Assembly: GCA_013368495.1 (NCBI GenBank)
Contig: LUCH01001572.1
Coordinates: forward strand, 51,192 to 115,191
DNA: 64,000 nt
Reading direction: 5' to 3'
DNA from: Paragonimus heterotremus
Taxonomy: Eukaryota; Platyhelminthes; Trematoda; Plagiorchiida; Troglotrematidae
The notes under the pieces are model-generated. The model was not told the origin of the DNA, did not search any database, and saw only the letters and a program-made list of their open reading frames with translations. A program made the translations under genes and the position numbers. Each line of letters opens with the position of its first letter. The first letter of the stretch is position 1. This document shows, one piece after another, positions 11,741-23,300 of this stretch.

Positions 11741-12243
11741 CTGAGGCCCCATTGCTTACGCTAACGGCTGTTTATTTCAGTGCTGGAACAACCAGAATTG
11801 TTGAAGACTCATACCTGTCCAATAACCGACTGTCAATGAGCACGAAATCTATTAATATTTCAAGTTGAAAATTACCCACAATTGATAGTAACTGTCGCAT
11901 TACCGGTCGGCCCCTTTCTAAATGCAACAGTTGCGATCAATTTTGGGTGATGTTCAACTTGGAATTAACCAAATCCCGAACTACTCATAGATGAGGGAGT
12001 AATCGGTCCACGACCAATTCAGCTGGACGACATCACAAGCAAGCCAACTTAACCAGACGAGCTACCAGTGGGTGCATGTTTGTACATAATAGCAAATCCA
12101 GATTAAAATTATACGCACATATGGGATCTGTGCTTGACATGGTTGAAATATCAGGTCGGCAAACCAACATACAACTGACTGATAGAAATCTTTAAACTTT
12201 ACTTCACATTTCAATCAACCATAATCTCCTTTTTTTACTATAG
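11741..12243 (+). other. Enolase intron, 3' part
   Basis: Ends in a clear pyrimidine run (about 12228-12240) and a TAG acceptor at 12241-12243. No other feature was seen. Confidence 0.6.
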
Positions 12244-12477
12244 ATTGTCGGCGATGATTTGACAGTGACCAATCCAGTGCGCGTACAACAAGCTATCGAT
12301 CGGAGGGCATGCAATTGTCTTTTGCTAAAAGTCAACCAAATTGGAACGGTGACGGAGGCCGTAAGGGCTTGCAAACTGGCTCAGTCCGCTGGCTGGAGTG
12401 TGATGGTTTCTCACAGATCCGGTGAAACTGAAGACAATTTTATTGCAGATTTGGTTGTCGGATTGCGGACTGGACAG
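12244..12477 (+). CDS. ENO: Enolase, internal exon (barrel domain, second part)
   Basis: Exactly 78 codons in phase 0, acceptor TAG at 12241-12243 and donor CAG|GTTTGT at 12477/12478. It encodes IVGDDLTVTNPVRVQQAID, with the Mg-binding aspartate in GDD. CNCLLLKVNQIGTVTEAV follows, with the catalytic base lysine in LLLKVNQ. Then comes the enolase signature region VMVSHRSGETEDNFIADL. Every catalytic residue expected in this stretch is present, so this is a functional-looking exon and not a retrocopy, since introns flank it. Confidence 0.96.
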
Positions 12478-15400
12478 GTTTGTCAGATGCTTGAACAGGT
12501 GGATTCTTAAGATACCCATCCTATATGAATTACTTGTTTGATGTAGAATAACGGTTATTAGTAAGAGAAGTTTTCCAAGATAGGCGTCGCAGGCATGTTT
12601 CGTCTAATACTACTAAAATATTATTTAAAGTCGTTTCACGACCCAACTGGATGTTTCTGCGAATGGCAGTTGCAGAAACAATTTTGTACGTAATATTCTC
12701 ATGATTATCTTGGATGCATTGACTGAAATTTGACTGGGTGTGTGGTGCTGATTCTGCACCAAAGCGTCGCATTTTCGTTTTTAAACTTTCCTTAAGAAAA
12801 GACAATACAGCAATTCCGCAGTGACACACAATTACTGAGAGTCATAATTAAGCATGCATTCTAACTGAATAGCAGATAACCAGGAAGTGGAATACTATCT
12901 CTCACAGCTTGCTCCACCAAGATAGCAATATAGCAGAAAATTCGGATGTCAGTTTGGGGCTACACTTATCTGTCAGATTACGAACCTAGAAAGCACACCA
13001 AAACGAAGCCGTTATCAGTAATGAAAATAGAAATGCTTCTTTCATTTACCACCGTGCTAACAGATATGCTTGATCGTTGAAGTTGTTTATTGTCAGACAT
13101 GTTTTACAAGATCTGTTAAACTGTGAATAGAACGCAAACAGTATATTAACAGGAAGAAGTATCATCACATCCGATGCCATAAGTGCACAATGAGTTCTAT
13201 TTTCTACATGTCTCGCATGGTAAGTATACACGTTTCTAAATGTCGTTCCCTGTTTCTCTACTTCCCGACGTTGAATACTGCTGTTAGTCTGAACATACTA
13301 GTTATTTTTTCCAATCACATCAATCAATGGCAACGATACGCGTTATACAACACCATTCGTTTTGTCTAAATAAACAAAACAACAAAAGTAATCTACAGTC
13401 TTCACTCCGAGTAAGAAATTTTTCAGTCATCGAAGACGCCGACATTAGCAACTATTCAATAAGATTTAATTGGGAAGACGTAGCATTTGAACTAATGTAA
13501 TAAAAAACCACAAGGGTTTCGTTTCTGACGTAGGTTGTTATCCTTTGAAAAACCATGTTATTTTCTACATACAAGTGGTATATGACATACAGAAATACAA
13601 CTGCCTTATGAGCAAACACGTACATCACTGAAAATCTGCTAAACCACACGAATTAGTATAAACACATCAACATTTATTGAGCAGTTCATGGAATAAATGG
13701 AACGGATCGCGTAGCAAACTGTGAACAGAGTTATCAGAAACTTTAAAGATATAGAAGATCAAGTAATCGATAGTTATAGGAAAGAGTCTATTGACGACGG
13801 AAAGATGATTGAAATCTTGGTTACGTGGGTAAATCTGTTGGAGGAGTTTACAATGAAACGTGATGGCTTGGTAGTGGACTATTTATCTGAACGAGTTCCA
13901 TACTAACTACTTCAGTTAGTATTTATTTCGTCCCAGCTACTCAAAATCGAACATTAATGTTAACTGCAATTATTTACTATACTTTCGCTCTACGTGAAAA
14001 TGGTTTGACAATGGTCCTGATGAGCACCGTAAACAGTCCTATTTTGATATATTAGATCAATACTATCTAATTATTCCGCACGTTTGTCTGTTAATTCGAA
14101 TATGTTCAAAATGAATATTTTCTAAGAGTAGTATTTTTTCCGTACACAATTTAAAACGCAAAGAGAGATTCAACGTTTGAACCCTGTTAGAAATTAGGTG
14201 GTTTGTGCATTGGTCTAAAAATCTCTAGTATGTGGCTTGTGTAGTTATAGTGTTCCTTATCTGTGATCCATTTTCCGATTCACTCTGCATCTGGACTAAT
14301 AACCTGTACGGAATATTGGAATTCTGTAAGTATCGGAATTTCTCGCTGATTTTTGCAGACTGTGTAGGATGAGTGCTATTCGAAACTCAGATAATTTATC
14401 ACAAAGTAGAGGACGAAACAATTGAGATAACACACAATATCCACGATGATCAGTCACATGTGGATAGAAATTAAAACCAACCACCTGATTCTAAACTTTG
14501 CAGGACTTAGATGCCTCATTAAAATGAATACATTACTTGTGTTCAGTTGTTATCGTAATAGGATGACATTGTGATGGACTATACGCTGACACGAGTGCAC
14601 GAGCACTGCACTAGAAATGGAGATGGGCGAAACACTGGAGTGGTGCAGTGAACGGCTCTGTTGTTCTATGCAAGGAAACAAGGATACTGGACTGTATACT
14701 CCTTTGAAATTTTGCGAACAATCTGCTTGTGTTACCTCCAGAGGTAAAGGCAGATTCAAACCAGTACCCAATTTTTCACACCTGACGTCTTATATAACTG
14801 AACTTACGTTCTGCGTAGAAGCTGGAGAAAACCCATCAGGAATAACTATGGAGACTTGTACGTACTGAATTATGGCTTACACCATTTAGATCAATCCTGA
14901 TTTACAACTGTTAATACTAAACTGAAGTCGCTCAGTTGCTTTCAGTATTCCCTCGGCACAGTAATTTATCTGTGTACATACCTGACTGTTTGAGTAGTAA
15001 AGCTCTGCGTGAAAATAGGGACCAACTGCAGAATTAGTGAAATAACACTCCACGAGCTTTCCTCATGAGTCCCATCAACTGGTGAGTAGTAGGGGAGTCT
15101 GATTTATATAAACTTAACATCACTGACAACTGCTCGCAGCTATCGCATGTATCTGGTAGGGCACTGGCCAAACCATTTGCCAGTGGTGGATGTATTCACT
15201 GGACAGTGTCTAAAAGTGGCTAGAATGCGATGTTGTGCAATAACTACCCATGTCAAGTCTTCTGGACTAGTTTACTGATCTTTTCCAGTCTCAGAAGTCA
15301 TACTTTCTGTGTGTCCACTCATTTCACTGTGGAACTAACGTCATCAGAACTATTCAGTCGCAAAATTAAATTACTTCTCTGTGTTTCCGGTCGTATTTGG

Positions 15401-15668
15401 ATAATCAAGGAAAGGTAAATCAGTCATGACAAGGTTTATCGCAGATGAGAAAAGCGTTGGATCCAAAAATAACTTTGAATACCCTATGCTATTGGATGAT
15501 TGAATAAAATAACAATATTGACTCTAAGGACAAAGAAGCAAATGTTGACATGGAGATCATTGACGAGGAAATTTTTCTTACAAGAAGGGAGTTTGTACAT
15601 TGGCATACGTATAATTTTATATTGTTGAGAAACAGTGTTTCTAATTTTTTTGTTTTGTCACCTTTCAG
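12478..15668 (+). other. Enolase last intron
   Basis: A 3.19-kb intron bounded by the donor after 12477 and the pyrimidine-rich acceptor at about 15645-15668 (TTTCAG). Short frames on both strands show no family signature. No mobile element was recognised inside. Confidence 0.6.
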
Positions 15669-15788
15669 ATCAAAACAGGCGCTCCATGTCGTTCAGAGCG
15701 CTTGGCCAAATACAATCAGCTCTTACGTATTGAAGAAAATTTGGGAAATATGGCCCGTTATGCTGGAGAGCATTTCCGTAGACCATGA
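15669..15788 (+). CDS. ENO: Enolase, terminal exon with stop
   Basis: Starts in phase 0 after TTTCAG and encodes 39 residues plus TGA. It begins IKTGAPCRSERLAKYNQLLR, which carries the conserved active-site lysine (IKTG) and the substrate-loop arginine block. It ends with the C-terminal helix (RIEENLGNMARYAGEHF, then RRP). The length and ending match the usual enolase C-terminus. No strong AATAAA lies in the next few hundred bases (one AATAAA occurs near 16685), so the 3' end of the transcript is not defined. Confidence 0.96.
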   Translation: MKTGAPCRSERLAKYNQLLRIEENLGNMARYAGEHFRRP

Positions 15789-18329
15789 TTGGGCGAAATG
15801 TTTGAATCAAAATTACAGAAAGTCAAATAGTTGCGAGTTGCATCATAACTTACATCAAAACTCCCTCGTCTGAGTATAAATCTGCACAAGGTGCACGCGT
15901 TATTGGTGCGGATTCTATGTCCTCACAGACTATATAATATATAACTGATTATTGTTTAGTTCTATGTGATGCCTTGTTGGTTGAACTGTGTACAATTAGT
16001 GGTAGGATTATTTAGCAGAAAAGAATATGTGTCTGGGCTAGATACCTGCCGGTGTTAGGTACACGGATTTTTTGCCCATAGTCTAAATATTGCATGTATT
16101 AGGAATTTTCTCACTGGTTTAGCCGAATCTTTTTCAATTTCGAACAACTACAACTGATACTTTAGCGGACTACAACTTTGTTATCTGGGCATAACTTCAT
16201 GGTAGACGCGTTCTTACGCTTTTACTTGAGAAAACTAAATCTCGGCTTCTATTCACCTAACGTCGAAAAAATTGGTTTGCAGTTGAAGATTATTGGTAGA
16301 TGACTGAAGGTATGGTCACTAAAAAGTGAACGCACTTATATCCATTCCAATCTTTGCATAATATTGTACTCTTCCAGTCAACTTCTTTCAAAAGACATGC
16401 TAGTCCCGATTTTGCTAATAGTAATGTCCATCAGTAGTGCATATCCTTGCGCCAAAAAGGATTTTGACTTCTATCCACACTTTCAGGAGGAAGTAGTGTT
16501 GATCACTTTCCCAACAAGTACCTACCAAGCACGACTAAACTATCTTGTCGAATCGCTCAGGTATAACCATCTTTTGAATAATACTCGGTCGTGTGTAACT
16601 ATGTTAATCAAGCGACAAACAGCACTGTTGCTAAATGAAAACGTGAGTGGGAGTTTAACGCCATACAATGGCAAAGATACATATTAATAAACAGCTCTCA
16701 TGTGAACGAAACCAAAGGCTGGTGGGGCTGGAACCCGGAGATGAACTGATGAACTGTGTTTAGTCTCGAATTTAAGACAAGCTTTATGGTATTCCGTCTT
16801 ACTAACGCTTGTTATCTGTTGTGGTACGATTCAATCATAGCCTGATTTTGTTTAGATTCTGTACACTATGCTCGGTTACTCGGTATCAACAGTGGAATTA
16901 ACTGCCTCAATTTGGACGACTGACTAACTGATTGACATATTCACTCACATTAATCTGCAGTATACTAGATATAATTTTTACTGTCTTCACATTGATCTGT
17001 CATATTTAAAATTAAAGTTTGTAGTAATTGCACCTCCCTCCAATACCGTATGCATCTACGACCGTTAATTTACCGATATTAGATCTATCAGACCTAAATC
17101 TGTGTAAGCAGATTCTAAACTCAACACATCTAAGTCTGTTCCAGTTGCGCCTGGGACACGTATTTGGGACGAATATCTTTCGAACTACTCACCAATAACA
17201 CAGTAGCTAGTTTGAATGGAATAGTTAACGGCTAAAAATTGAAGTAGGAATGCATTTCGCATAGGTTCGTCAGTTATCGGTTTGTGACTAACATGGAACA
17301 AAACAACTAATCTCATGGGAAATGGCTTTAAATCAATACGTGAGGTCTGTGGACTTCGTTTCCGTTACATTAAAGGTGAGTAATTCATGCGCTGTTGGAC
17401 AGAGCGTGGAGAGTATGTTCCGGGAGTGTACTGGGATCCAAGCAAATGGTGATGCATGAAGTCCTTCGTGACAATAATTTTGCGAAATCTTTAGTGCAGA
17501 AGAGGTCAATTGCAGAAGTGTTTAAAAATGTGTCCACATCGAATCTCCTCAAAAATGTAACTTTTTTAAGAATACTTTTAACAAGATGATTATTATCACA
17601 GTGTATAATTTGGCATGGCCTGTTTTGATCTCATAAACAGTTGAAATCTTAGGTGTTCTAGCAGTCGCTGTATACATCAACTTTTCTGCGGATACGGAAG
17701 CGATTTCACCAACAGAAAGGAACGAACGCTCGAGACGAAGGCCAAAGAACATACCTCAAATTGGTCGAGGGATTCGCTAGTGCACCCTCCAGTGTACGAC
17801 ACTTAACAGAACAAAACTCGGCTCAGTCCATCCAAAGTGCCACAAGTCGCAAAATCAGTAGTGCTCTAACGTTTACGTTCTTGATAAATGCCTATAATTC
17901 CCGGAGCTGAAGCCCTATTGACCAGTTGCTCGCACCCGGTTCGGCATGCTCACAACAACTGGTCTTCAGTCTTTGCTTACAGTTAGTTTAGCTGACGATC
18001 CAAGTGGATCTGCAATTTCCGTCATTTTGTTAAAGATTCGTCGACTTCTGTTTTCGTCTTGATCGCACGGTCATGACCGACACGAGCATGTGAATTAAAT
18101 TTCAATCGTAGGGTGTGTATTTTGACTGTCCTATCCAAATCGCTCAAATGGTGTTGACGTCTCACAGCGTTTCGGTTAGACTGAAGATAAGATCAATAGG
18201 TAAATAACATGAAACCATATACCTCTGGAGAATTGAAAGAGAGACACACTTGCTGGTCTTATCTTCAGCTTTTCATTGCTTGGTATCGACAAGCATTATC
18301 CATGAAATTCAGGGATTTGCTAAATTATA
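15789..18329. other. Region downstream of enolase, no gene recognised
   Basis: Contains the enolase 3' untranslated region (end unknown). A small imperfect inverted repeat lies at 18181-18195 and 18254-18268 (14 of 15 bases). Nothing else could be supported. Confidence 0.4.
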
Positions 18330-18461
18330 TATATATGTATATTTAAAATATTATAAAGGGGGCAAACACTGAGTAGTGAACGATTTATTGTGATGTTTCA
18401 AATCCACACTAGGATCCGCTATCAAACAAATAAATGTGTTGGAATGTGATTGTTCTGCCTC

Positions 18462-19115
18462 TCACCGTGTTCGCCTATCGGTCTGTCTTCGCTCGTTTTT
18501 CGTTCCAGTGTCAACGATGCTGATGTAGTGGCTGTCTATATCTACGTGTCGATTGAACGAATACCGCGAATAGAGAGCCTCCAGTACAAGCCGTTCTCCT
18601 TTCGTCTTTGTCCGTGCGACCACTTTCGAATGATCTATGTTGACCTCGTGGCCTGTATCCGCGCCGTGGTGCCACAGTTGTGATCTAGGGTCAGCTCGTT
18701 GCATCGTTAGTTTGTGTTCGTGCACGCGTGTGCGAAGCTGTTTGCTTGTCTCTCCCACGTGCTGTTGGTCACACCCCAGACATGGAATCGCGTAGACCAC
18801 GCCAGACTGTTCGTGTGGTTCTACACGATCCTTAGCGTTCACCAAAACTGAACGGAGTGTTGAGTTAGACTTGTGTGATATTTGGATGCCCAGTGGCTGG
18901 AGCATCCTTCGTGCTGCTTCAGATGTGTCGTGAATATATGGCACTGCCATTCGCGTTTTGGGTCCTGTACGTTCAGTTCTTGTGAAACCCCTGACAGATG
19001 ACTTTATGAAACTGCTGGTGTACCCATTAGAAGTGAACAGTTTGAACAGGTATTTTCGTTCTTGTCTTCTGAATTCAGTTGAACTACAGTGCGTGTCTGC
19101 ACTTCGAAATAGTGT
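18462..19115 (-). pseudogene. PLE2 linker and GIY-YIG endonuclease
   Basis: In frame with the RT across one TGA. The linker includes RRQERKYLFKLFTSNGY. The nuclease motif is GVVYAIPCLGCDQQHVGETS, then KQLRTRVHEHK, with the second half HHGADTGHEVNIDHSKVV and the glutamate in GERLVLEALYSR. In place of the canonical GxxYxG-type second motif it reads QHVGETS; Y to H changes occur in PLEs, but their effect here is unknown. It ends about 130 bp before the element's 3' boundary. Confidence 0.9.
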
Positions 19116-19860
19116 TCACACACAGCTTTTAAGTTGATTGGCTAGATGATTGGTATCAAGCCTGAGAATGACGTCAGTTGGTTTACGGTGGACAGTAGTT
19201 TCAAGCTTGCCATCCGGTTTTCTTATGACCGACACATCGAGAAACATCAGGCGTGAATTTTCTTCGTCTTTGCGTGTGAAGGCTATTCCATCTATTATGT
19301 TATTCAAACAGTTGTGGTATTGGTCAAGCTGAGTACGAGGTAAAACGACAAATGTGTCATCCACATATCGAAGCCACACTTTAGGTTTGAATGTCTGAAA
19401 GGCTATACCTTCGAAGTGCTTCATTACTGCGTCTGCAAGTAATCCTGATATAGGTGAGCCCATTGGTATGCCTCTCTTCTGCAGGTAGACCCGGCCGCCA
19501 AATTGCAGGTAAGTCTCCATGCAAAGCTCCACTAACCGAATCCATTCCTTTGGAGAAAGATTCGTCTTATTCCGAAGGCTATTGTCGTCATTTATCAGGA
19601 GGTGCAAACTTTCTATCGCAAGTTTCTTCGGTATGTTAGTAAAAAGCGACGTAACATCGAAAGAAACAAGTGTATCGTCTCCTTCCAATCCCAGATTCTT
19701 AATCTGTCTCAAGTAGTCAGTCGAGTTGCTTATGTCATGATTATCATGAGTAAACATGGCTAGAGAATACGAAAGAAACTTCGCCAGTTGGTAGTTCGGG
19801 ACAGTCCTGGATGCAACGATTGGTTCGGTGGTACTTGATCCTCGTGGACCTTTGGTAGCC
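19116..19860 (-). pseudogene. PLE2 reverse transcriptase core
   Basis: Begins after the second frameshift with TEPIVASRTVPNYQLAKFLS and continues through the fingers and palm. Palm motif A is LVSFDVTSLFTNIP, motif B is YLQKRGIPMGSPISGLLAD, and motif C is WLRYVDDTFVVL with both aspartates. The FLDVSVIRKPDGKLE block is the RT primer-grip and thumb entry. It ends at a single TGA (19116-19118), after which the same frame stays open to 18462. The core itself is intact, so the element died recently. Confidence 0.92.
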
Positions 19861-19968
19861 CGTATAATCGTGACACTGGTTCCTCAATAGGTCTGTGGTA
19901 TTTAGCCTGTTTTTCTGTAAGTGACTTCTTTTTCTTGATACCTGTCTCCGTTTTGGTGATTCGGGCCC

Positions 19969-20283
19969 TCAGACATTTGTAGGTTCTCCTAGAACATGCT
20001 CGTACGTTGTGGCGTCTTTTAAAAGATCGTTCACTTTGTCTTTATAATCTTGTCTATTCAATATGGCTATAGCGTTCCCTTTGTCTGTGGGTAGAATGAC
20101 AATTTGGTCGTTCATCTTAAGTGTCATCAGAGCTTTATTTTCATTAGCTGTTAAGATGTTTCTTGGTTTTCGATTGGCGAGGTGTTGACAAATCTTTGTC
20201 CTGACAGACTGTTGCATTTGCACATCTAGACCGCTGCGTTTCAGTCCTGATTCAAAACATGCAACGAAATCTGTCGTCGATGC

Positions 20284-20286
<3 letters not shown>
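19969..20286 (-). pseudogene. PLE2 pre-RT region
   Basis: An open frame from the edge of the (TA)n tract, including CFESGLKRSGLDVQMQQSV and then NILTANENKALMTLK and ILPTDKGNAIAILNRQDYKD. The D-K-G-x-A/G-x-x-x-L-N block just before the RT domain is a PLE hallmark. The frame shifts near the end; the continuation (CLRARITKTETGIKKKKS, then YGLPKVHE) is in a different frame down to about 19850. Confidence 0.85.

Positions 20287-20330
<44 letters not shown>
20287..20330. repeat. (TA)n microsatellite
   Basis: About 22 uninterrupted TA units directly abutting the 5' end of the PLE2 coding region. Confidence 0.97.
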
Positions 20331-20332
<2 letters not shown>

Positions 20333-23300
20333 GGGATTTTCGTTTCTTCTTGGGACCGATTGACCGACTACAACGATTCACAGTACACTGTATTTAGCTA
20401 ATACTGCATATTTTGAAGAAGACATACATACCGCGGGGGTTGTTGAGAATTCTGTAAACTTTTTGTGTCTTCGTAGAATTTACATTCATAAAACGAAGCT
20501 GTTTTTATAACATTTCAAATAGTCACCTTTATTATTTGAAGGATTCTTATTAACTTCTCTATTATCCGACCCTTGTGTTAGTTCTCCTACACTTGTTCAA
20601 CTGTAACGTCATTACAGTACAAGAGCAGATGTCCAGTTAACAGTTCACTCTACTTGTTATTACCCCTGATTGTTCCCAAGTGAAAATTGTTGTTTGTGCT
20701 TGCACACAAATATCAAGTTATCGATCAATAGTTCTTCCACAATTGCATTGCTTATCAGCTGTTGTGCCTCAAATGACAGCAACCTATTTTCCTGACATTT
20801 GTCAAGTAAAACAGATGTTTCGCAGTTTTCTTATCGTTTAAGTTGACTGAACTGTCCTGTTGAACGTGAACTCATCAACCGAGGATAACAGAGTAGTTGC
20901 TGATGTCCCTTTGAAACGTAAGCTGTGAACAAAGACGATTGTCGCTAACCGCTTTGATGAATTGATTGCATCAAGTTCACTTATAAGGGCAATCTGAGTA
21001 GTAGTTTACAAGCTAGCACCGCATGACATATAATCTCGCAGTCTAAATTATGATCAAAACAAAAATGTACACTGCAGTGAGACCATCTCCGGCAGCTTCA
21101 AAACCTTACATTCTCAGAGAGGTCATGTTTACCATTACGATACCATTTCCAATCATCATTATTTTATAAATGTGTATTTCCAACAAGCACACAACATTTA
21201 AATTAATGGCATTAGTCTGTGTAGTGCAAGAATTTTCTATTATTCACTTCATGTGAAGTCACATTCTCGAGCGATGGCAGTAATTCGAGCACGGTCACTC
21301 AGAATGGTGTTAATCTGCTTCAGCACTTGGTTGGAGGAAAATTCTATTGACGTTTAACTCCCAGGTTTACTGATATGCGTAAAACTACAGATGAAGGGCT
21401 TTAGACTGAATGCATTAAATACACCATTCGTAAGCCATAACAAGTGTGATAGTCGTGTCCTGTACTTCTTTTGGAAGTGAATCGATTGAAGCAAAGTGCA
21501 ATCAACCGTGAGTGATGCTCGCCTACAAATTCTGAAAGTCTTTGATCACTAGCTGATCACCATGTGTCCATTACAAGCTTCGTCGTGTGCTAGCGGACTA
21601 AGGAGGGTGAAATCTTTTTACCTTTGGTTAGGTTAACGACAAAAATGACACATGCATGTTGTGACATTTTCTGCACGTCCATTCCGGTTATCTGCTAATT
21701 TTCTCAACGTATTCAAAGTGGTATCGCCTTCAATACCGATATACCTACCAACAAGACGATTGAAATGCACTCGACGATATTTGCATTTGTTTACACGATT
21801 ACTCACTGGAGGATACGAGTTGAATAATTTCAAGCAGTTCAAGGAAACTGAGCAAGTCGGCATAAATTAGCAGAAGTTAGCATTCCTGTCAAAAGCATAT
21901 ATATCCGATCAATGTATGTCAATGTTCGGAGTTCATTCTATTCTATCGTTCAGATCAATGTTATGTAGCAAGTCCGTGATAAACTGTCAGAAGGTGTATT
22001 TCAGAGAACACACACTTGCCAACAATTTAGTCAAAGCAGTGAGCATAGTATTCCACGAGTTACCTCTCTGTAGTCCTGTAAACCATAGTTAATTACAAGA
22101 TCGAGCAAAGTATTTAAACAGGATGCACTTAAAACCTTGTAGGAGAGCCGCTTAATGATGTTCAATAAGGCCAAACACAGTTGCATACAGAAATACTTTA
22201 CAAATTCTGGAATAGAAATTTACGCAGTTGATAAGATCTATTGATTTGTGATATGAATAGTTTATATGATATCCGTAGCCTACACAAAAACGACGAAACA
22301 GAAGCTTACCAACCAACTCTACTATGTTAATGAAAGTGGAAGACAGCATAACAACTAAGAAACCACTTAAATGTAAGACCGTCTTATCGCAAAACAGGAA
22401 TAAGTTAACCAAAGCACTGCAAAGTGGCTTGGATCTTCAGTGTTAAACGTGAACTATCAACAAATTGGAAATTAAATGCACAGAGCTGCTACAATCGAAC
22501 TTATCACCAACGGCAGAATACGTGTTCACAGCTGTATAATAGTATCCAGGTGGACAGCTAAATATTGTCCCAAGGATGTTGTACTATGGCCAAAAGATTA
22601 AGAACAACAAGGTTTTCAACGCAACCCACTTTATGTATCACATCAGCAAGTTGATTGTTGACAGGTAAATGTGGCTCAGTACTAGAATAAACTATTTCAA
22701 TCGCGTCTGACATACACCCACTGGAACTGTAATCAACACGGCAGCTTCACGATAAAGTGGCTGGAGCTGAAATGCAGGTCGAGGAATAGGTATACGTTGC
22801 TGATAACCTCTACCAGCACCAGAACGCAAATCTAGTGCATTTTTTCACATGTACTAGCAGAACCGTCTAACTGAATGTTGAACCTAAAATCAAATGTGAG
22901 CAATACTTAGTCTACATCAAATGAGGCCCCAACAACTCAATAGCAATTAACTGCAACACGAAGAGAACAACTGTCAGAATGAGTTAGGAGGTATGACCGC
23001 ATAAAAATGCGAACTGTTTGAGTCACTTTCTGACCAGTTAGTTGGACTGATTACCGATCACGTGAAATTTACTGTTTTCACAAACACTTAAGCAAAGAAT
23101 TCAGGTGTGTGTGAATGGTATCTGATGGGCCTATGAGTGGTTACACCACGAAATCTCACCATTTTTCACATTTCCTGGCATACAGTAGATGATTGTAAAC
23201 ACATCTTTCTTAATGAAGGAATGATTAGAAACGGATTAAGGCAGTGATGATGTTTACATCTGTTTAACTACATCAGCGTCTATTCTTTCAGAATGTTGCG

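Larger units (their letters stand above)
18330..20286 (-). mobile_element. Penelope-like element, nearly full coding region
   Basis: A PLE of a different subfamily from the 0.7-1.9 kb copy (PLE2), running right to left. From about 20286 down: the pre-RT region (with ILPTDKGNAIAILNRQDY), the RT palm (LVSFDVTSLFTNIP), then GIPMGSPISGLLAD and the catalytic WLRYVDDTFVVL box, then FLDVSVIRKPDGKLETTVHR, the linker and the GIY-YIG nuclease. It is broken by two frameshifts (near 19975 and near 19845) and one in-frame TGA at 19116-19118. The 3' untranslated region runs to about 18345. TA-rich DNA lies at both ends: (TA)n at 20287-20330 and ATATATGTATAT at about 18330-18345. The 5' end of the coding region is missing. 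Confidence 0.92.

Noticed and set aside
14025..14045. CTGATGAG followed by GTAAAC, a possible hammerhead ribozyme core
   Set aside because: The second core box (GAAA) and the flanking stems are missing. Other CTGATGA occurrences, and the PLE terminal arms, were also inspected and none completes the hammerhead core.
18120..18280. GAAACG...CGTC half-core on the minus strand plus a 15-bp imperfect inverted repeat, as in PLE hammerheads
   Set aside because: No CUGANGA box is in a position to form stem II; the only CTGAAGA is itself paired in the inverted repeat. It also lies outside the PLE 3' boundary.
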